Shown one piece after another: positions 1 to 6,000 of a stretch of DNA of 7,394 nt. The notes under the pieces are model-generated. The model had not been told where the DNA came from, searched no databases, and saw only the letters and a list, made by a program, of their open reading frames with translations. The stretch's first letter is position 1. Each line of letters opens with the position of its first letter. The DNA comes from an uncultured Phycisphaerales bacterium (lineage in GTDB: Bacteria; Planctomycetota; Phycisphaerae; WQYP01). Both the position numbers and the translations under genes were made by a program. The stretch covers positions 1 to 7,394 of the forward strand of contig CALCHA010000328.1 of assembly GCA_937901265.1 (NCBI GenBank), given 5' to 3'.

Positions 1-3000
1 TGGGGGGCTGGGTGTCGAAGACCACGCGGGCCTGGGCGGCGATGGATTGGCCCTGCACGGCGATGGGTGGAGGGGCGACGGTGTAGGTGGCGAAGCCGTT
101 GCCAATGCCGGTGCCGTCGTCGGCGGGGAGCAGGCCGAGGCTGGGGTCGAGGGGCGTGGTGCCGGTGGCGGGGTCGATGGTCTGGAAGATCCAGTTGACG
201 GTGCCGGCCTGGACGTCGACGAAGGCGGTGACATCGACATCGAAGCCGTCGGTGGAGAAGAGGTCGACGCGGGTGTGGTAATAGGAGCTGTTGGCTGGCG
301 GGGAGAAGGTCATGCCCGACCAGCCAAAGCTGCCGAGGCGAACGGTGCGGGCGTCGAGGGCAAGATCGAGGGAGGCGGTGACGGAGACGGTTTGTGCGGG
401 GGCGGAGCCGGGCTCATTCTGGAAATCGACGCGGTAGTTCAAGGACTGCTGGGTGGAGATTTCGTTGGCGGCGCCGAAACCGGTGGGGCCGGCGATTTGG
501 TTGGGATCCTGGGGAAAGAGGATGGGGATGATGATCTGGATGGTGGGGACAATCAGCGGGAGGATCGGGGGCACGGGCGGGTTGGGATTGCAGGTGTTCT
601 GGCTGTCGCTTTCGCAACGGAGGAAAGCCTGGAGGGCATTCTGGGCCTTGTCGGAGAGTTTTTCGTATTGCGAGAACTGCTTCTGCAGGGACTTGTAGAA
701 GGCGTCGGTGATTTCCAATTCGGACTTGCTGTATTTGAACCAGTCGTGGTTGTAGAAGGGAGCGAGCGAGGCGACGAGGCTGGTGGTCGCGCCAAGTCCG
801 AGAGCGGGGGCATAGCGGGCCAGGCTGCTGACGATGACGCCGAGATCGGCGGCGGCGCCGCTGGCCTGGATGGCATTGGTGGTAAAGTCCTTGGTGGCCT
901 TGGCGTCGGCCATCGAGGAATAATAAGCGGAGATGTCGCCAAAGATGCCGGAGATGGCGGGGAGATCCGCTTTGAACTTGACGGCGAACCAAGCCAGGAG
1001 GCCCGTGGAGGCCGAAGGCGCCGCTACGACGGCCCCGCCCAGGGCGATTTCGGCGGTGCCGATGGCGGCGAGGAGGACCGCCGCCAGGGATCCGGCGAGG
1101 GAGGCGGATTCGAGCGTGAACGTGGTCAGCGCGCTGGCGGTTTGCCCGACGACGCGAGCGGCAGCCGGCAGGAGCACGTTGCGGAGGTAATCGTCGCGCT
1201 GCTTGCGGGCCTTGACTGCCGCCTGATAGGCGGCCATGCATTCGGGACAACTGGGCGGATCGATCGGGGCGGCGTTGCGCGAGAGCGCGAGGATCTCCTT
1301 GGCCAGTTCGAGAGCCACCTGCAGGAAGGCCTGCTGGTCCGGCAGGACCGGTACCTGGCGGAGGGTTTGCTGGGCGTTGCTGATGGCGTCGATGAGCTGC
1401 GAAATGATCCCCTGGATGCCGGACTGATTCGTCGAGCCGCCGGCCGCAGGGGTTGCCAGCGGGCCGGTGACGGTGGCGACGACGCCGGGAACGATGGCGG
1501 CGGGTTGGACGGAACCGGCGCCGGTCTGGCTGATGGCGATGGCGGTCAGGGCGAGCGTGCCCACATCGATCGCCCCGGCAAGGGTGGGCAGGTTCAAAAT
1601 CCGCGGTGCGTGACCGTCGGCGGCCGCGGTCAGGGTGAGACCCGCGCCGGCGGCTTCGCGGAGCGTAAAGGCGCCAGCGGCGTCCGTGATGGCGATGGCG
1701 AGCGTGTGTCCGGCGGCGTCGGTGATGGTCATCAGGGCGCCGGCAAGCGGGTTGCCGGAGTCGTCGGTGACATGGCCTGTCAGGATGGCCGCGGAGGGAG
1801 TGACGGAGACATTCCGGGTGGCGGTATTGCCGGCCGTGAGGGCGATGCCGGTGAGGAGTGCGGTCTGGAAGCCATTGACGATGGCGACCAGGTCGTAGGT
1901 GCCGGGCTGCACACCGATGAAGGTGTAAGCGCCGTCGGGCCCGGCAGCGGCGGTGTAGGTCAGCCCGCAGCCGGATGGGATGAGGGTGAGGAGATTGCGG
2001 CCGAGAGTTCCGCCGGTGGAGAGGTTTCCGGTGAGGGTGGCCTGGGCGGTGAGGGTGATGGGCCAGGAGGTCTGGGCGGCGGAAAGGCTGACGGAGCCGA
2101 CGGCACCGGCGTCGACGGATTGGGCGGTGACGAGATAGGCACCGTCCGTCAGATTGATGAAGGTGACCACACCGTTGGCGTCGGCGATGGCGGAGGCGAA
2201 GGGGGCGCTGTCACCGGCGACGAAGAGGTTGACCTGCGCGCCTGGAGCGATGGTGCCATTTTCGGTGAGGTTGAGGGTGAGCGTCTCGTTGCCGCTGATG
2301 AAGTTTTCGCTGAGGGCCTGGCCGGCATTGAGGGTGAGGTTGGAATGCGGGGCATATTCGCCGTTGGTAGAAGCGGCGCGGAGGTCGTAGGTGCCGCCGG
2401 CAAGGAGAAGGAAGCCATAGTGACCGGTGTTGTCAGCGAAGCTGGTGGCGACGAGCTGGCCGTTGTCGAGCAATTGGACGAGGCCCCCGTCGACGGTGGA
2501 CCCGTCGGCATTGGTGAGGGTACCGGAGATGGAGGTGTTGAGGGTTTCTGTAAGGAGGAGGTTGGCGGTGACGACGGTTCCATCGGTCGGAGCGATGGTG
2601 GCGGAGGTGGAGCTGAGGCTGGCGGCGGCAAGGGAGAGTTTGTAAGTGCCGGCGGCGAGCCCGGAGAAGGTGTAAGAGCCGTCGGAACCGGTAACGGTGT
2701 ACTGGGAATTACCGGCGGGATCATGGAGATAGAGGGCGAGGCCGGAGAGGGGAGCGCCGTTGTCGGAGACGATGCCGGTGAGGGTTCCACCGGCGTCGAT
2801 GGAGAGGTTTTGAGTGGCCGATTCACCGGCGGTGAGCGTGAGGAAGGCGGAAACGTCGAGCCCGAGGCCAGAATTGGTGGAGATCGTGTAATCGCCGGGG
2901 GCGAGGTTGTTGAAGGAGAAGGAGCCGTCGGCGGCGGCGGTGGTGACGGCGACGGTCTGGCCATTGGTGGATGCGGTGAGGCGTACCTGGGTGGGGTCGA

Positions 3001-6000
3001 AGGCGGGGAGGGAGGAGGAGAGGGTGCCGGTGATAAGTGCGGGCAGGAGGAGGGAGAAGGTGCCGGTGTCGGTGTCCCCGGAGACTGGGAACGGATCGAG
3101 TGTGGCCGGAAGGTATCCGTCGGCGGAGAGGGCGATGGCGTAGTTGCCGTCGGCGAGGCCGGAGAGGGAGAAGGCGCCGTTGAGGGTGGTGGTGGAGAAG
3201 ATCTGGCTGGCGAGATCGCCGTCGAGGGCGGTGGCGGTGACGGTGACGGGGCTGACGGGGCCGCCGTTCTGGAGAGAGATGGTGCCGGTGAGGATGTCGC
3301 CGGCGGCGAGGGCGACATTTTGCTGTTGATCGCCGGAAGTGATGACGATGCCGGTGGTTTGGGAGCGGGCGAAGCCGTCGGCAAAGAGGGTGAGGGTGTA
3401 GGTTCCCGGGGCGATGCCGGCGATCTGGTAGTTGCCGTTGGCGTCGGTGGTGGCGGCGTATTCGAGGCCGTTGGCGGCGTCGAGGAGTTCGAGGGTGGCG
3501 TCGGCGACCGAGACGGCGTTGGCGGTGACGGCACCAGAGAGCGCTGCGCCCGGGGCGACCTCGAGGACCGCGCCGGTCACGTGCGCGCCCTCGGCGAGGG
3601 GGACGTTGTCGAGTTCGCCCAGAAGACCATCGACCGAGAGGCTGTAGATGCCGGGGGTGAGGCCGTCAAAGAAGAAGGCCCCGTTGGCCTGGGAGAAGGC
3701 AGAGAAGCTCTCGCCGGTGGAAAGGTTGTCAGCGAAGAGTGTGCGGTCGGCGATGTCGATGGCGGGATTGGAGGCGTGGAGGGTGCCGGAGAGCGAGGTG
3801 GTGAGGGTGGCACGGACCCGGTGGGCGAGGAAGTTGACGAGGTCCTGGGCGTCCCAGTTGCGGCCGAGGTCGGCGGGCAGGAGCGAGGCGGCGGAGGCGA
3901 GCGCCAGGTCGTAGCTGCCGCCGGTGGTTCCGAGGAGCTGGTGAAGGCCGGCGAGGATCTGCGGATAGAGCGGATCGCCGGTGATGTCGGAGAGGAGGTA
4001 ATGGGTGACGTGGGTCCAGACGAGGGGCTGCGTATTGTGCTGATCGATGGCCGAGGCGGTGAACTGCGCGCTCGAGCCGCCGGCACCGCCGGTGACATAG
4101 ACTTGTACGGAGAGGGTTTCGCCGGGCCGGAGGATGCCCGCCGGGCCGTCGGGGCTGAGGGCGAGGAGGAGCTTTTCGATGTCGGTCTGCGGTCCGCCCA
4201 GGAGCACGGAGAAGGGCGTGCCCGTGGTGCTGTCGATGACCAGAAGCGGGGCGGCGATGTCGGCGTCGCCGGTATTGCGGATGGAGATGGTGAAGCTGGT
4301 GTTCCGGCCGGCGAGGGCGATCGCGGGAGTCTGGAACGAGACCTCAATATGACCGCCAATGCCGGCCGCGACGGCGATGGGGGGGGCGAGGTCGGTGAAG
4401 GACGCATCGGGCTGCAGGGCACGGAGCGTGTAATTGCCGGGGACTTTTCCGGTGAGATCGAAGGTGGCGTAGGCCGTGGAGGCGTCGGCGACAAGAACCG
4501 CCGTGGCGGCCAGGAGGGTGTCGCCCGGGCCGAGGAGTTCGAATTGCGTGTCGCGCGAGAACTGCGAGCCGGTGATCCTGAGCGTCGAGGGGCCGGCGTT
4601 GCTGAAGGAGGAGCGTTCGACGCTGGAGATGGCGAAGGGGACGGTGAGGGCGGTGAGGGTGTAGGCGATGGAGCCGGTGGAGCTGGCGTCGCCGTACACC
4701 AGGAAGTAGTAATCGCCGGCGCGGGTCGCGGGGATGGTGAGCGTCTGGCTGGCGGCCAGGAGCGGGACACCGCGGAAGTCGAAGGTGGCGCGGCTGGGAA
4801 CGACGCCGAAGCTGCCGACGAGATCGAGGGCGTCGGCGGCGGGCCCGGCGAGAGTGAGCTGCAGCGTTTCGCCCGCGGCGACGGACACCTTGTAGTAGCG
4901 GGCGCTGCCGACAGGGACCGTATCGCTGGCCGGGGCATCGAGCGCGAGGGCGGGGGCGTCGATGACCGTGGGGGTGGCGGCGGCGTGGGTGTTGTCGGGG
5001 CGGTAGAAGTCGGGAACGATGTTGCGGATGTCGGCGCGGACGACGACGTAGTAGTTGCCCGGGCCGATGGCCGGCACGTCGGCGGTGAGGGTTTCGGTGT
5101 AGGTTCCGTTGGCAGCGATGCCCCCGACGTGATGGACGGTTCCCAGCAGGGCGCTGTCGGGATGCCACTGGTTGTCGGTGGACAGGTAGACCGCGTCGTC
5201 CCAGTCGGCGGTGCTGGCGTTGTCGGTGTCGTTGGAGACGGTGTAGGTGAGGGTCATCGGCTCGCCTGGCGCGGCGGTGGCGGGGGCGACGATGTCGGTG
5301 GGGGGATTGGCGATGAACAGGTTGAGCGGTGCCTCGAGCGAAATCGAGAGCGGCTCGCCGGTGGAGACGTTGCTTCCCGAGCCGCGTTCGAAGAGCGCAT
5401 TGCCGACGTTCGTTTTGACAAAGAGGAAATAGTTGCCATTGATGCCCGCGGGCAGGTGGAAGGTGGCGGTGACGTCGAGGGAATCGCCGGGGGCGAGGGT
5501 GTTGAGAACGCTTTGGGCGGCGAGAGGCTGGTCGGTGGAATCGAAAACCGAGTCGGATGAGAGATAGACCACGTCGATCCACCCGCCCGGGGGCGGCACC
5601 GCGGCACCATCGCCGGTGTTGGTGTCGGTCCAGGTGAGCGTCAGCGTCGAGCCGGCGGTCGCGGCAACGGGCGTCGTTGAAAGGGTCGCGACCAGGTCGG
5701 GTGCCGGCGCGAGGGCGACAGGGAAGGGGCTGCTGGCGCCGGCGTTGTTGGTTTCGTCGGATTCCAGGACGGTGTTCACGCCCAGGACGATGTTGCTCGT
5801 GCCGGGGCGGTCGGCGACCACGATGACGTAGTACGTTCCCGCGGGAATATTGACCGGAAGCGCCAGCGTGGCAGTGGCCTGATAGGCCCCCCCCGCCGCC
5901 AGGATCCCGGCGTGAGTGAGCGTCCCCAGGAGCAGCGAGCCGGTGAGGCTGGGCGTGGTGGAGAGGTAGACATCGTCGTTCCAGACGGCCGTGTTGGTGG

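Noticed and set aside
1238..1249. C-P-E-C as a thioredoxin-like active site or zinc finger
   Set aside because: There is no surrounding thioredoxin fold or further Cys/His spacing typical of a zinc finger; kept only as a possible disulfide pair.
414..1250. Minus-strand 278-residue Arg/Pro-rich frame over the helical segment
   Set aside because: The in-phase frame through the same bases gives coherent helices and Cys pairs; this one is Arg/His/Pro-rich noise.
2149..4938. Two minus-strand Pro/Ser/Ala-rich frames (2149-3534 and 3577-4938)
   Set aside because: Both are compositional shadows of the carboxypeptidase-regulatory-like and PPC/TIG regions and have no fold signature.
47..5560. Very long plus-strand open frame as a real gene
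   Set aside because: Its translation is low-complexity Gly/Glu/Asp/Val with no domains, and it lies in codon register opposite a frame full of recognisable modules. Avoidance of TTA, CTA and TCA in the real gene explains it.
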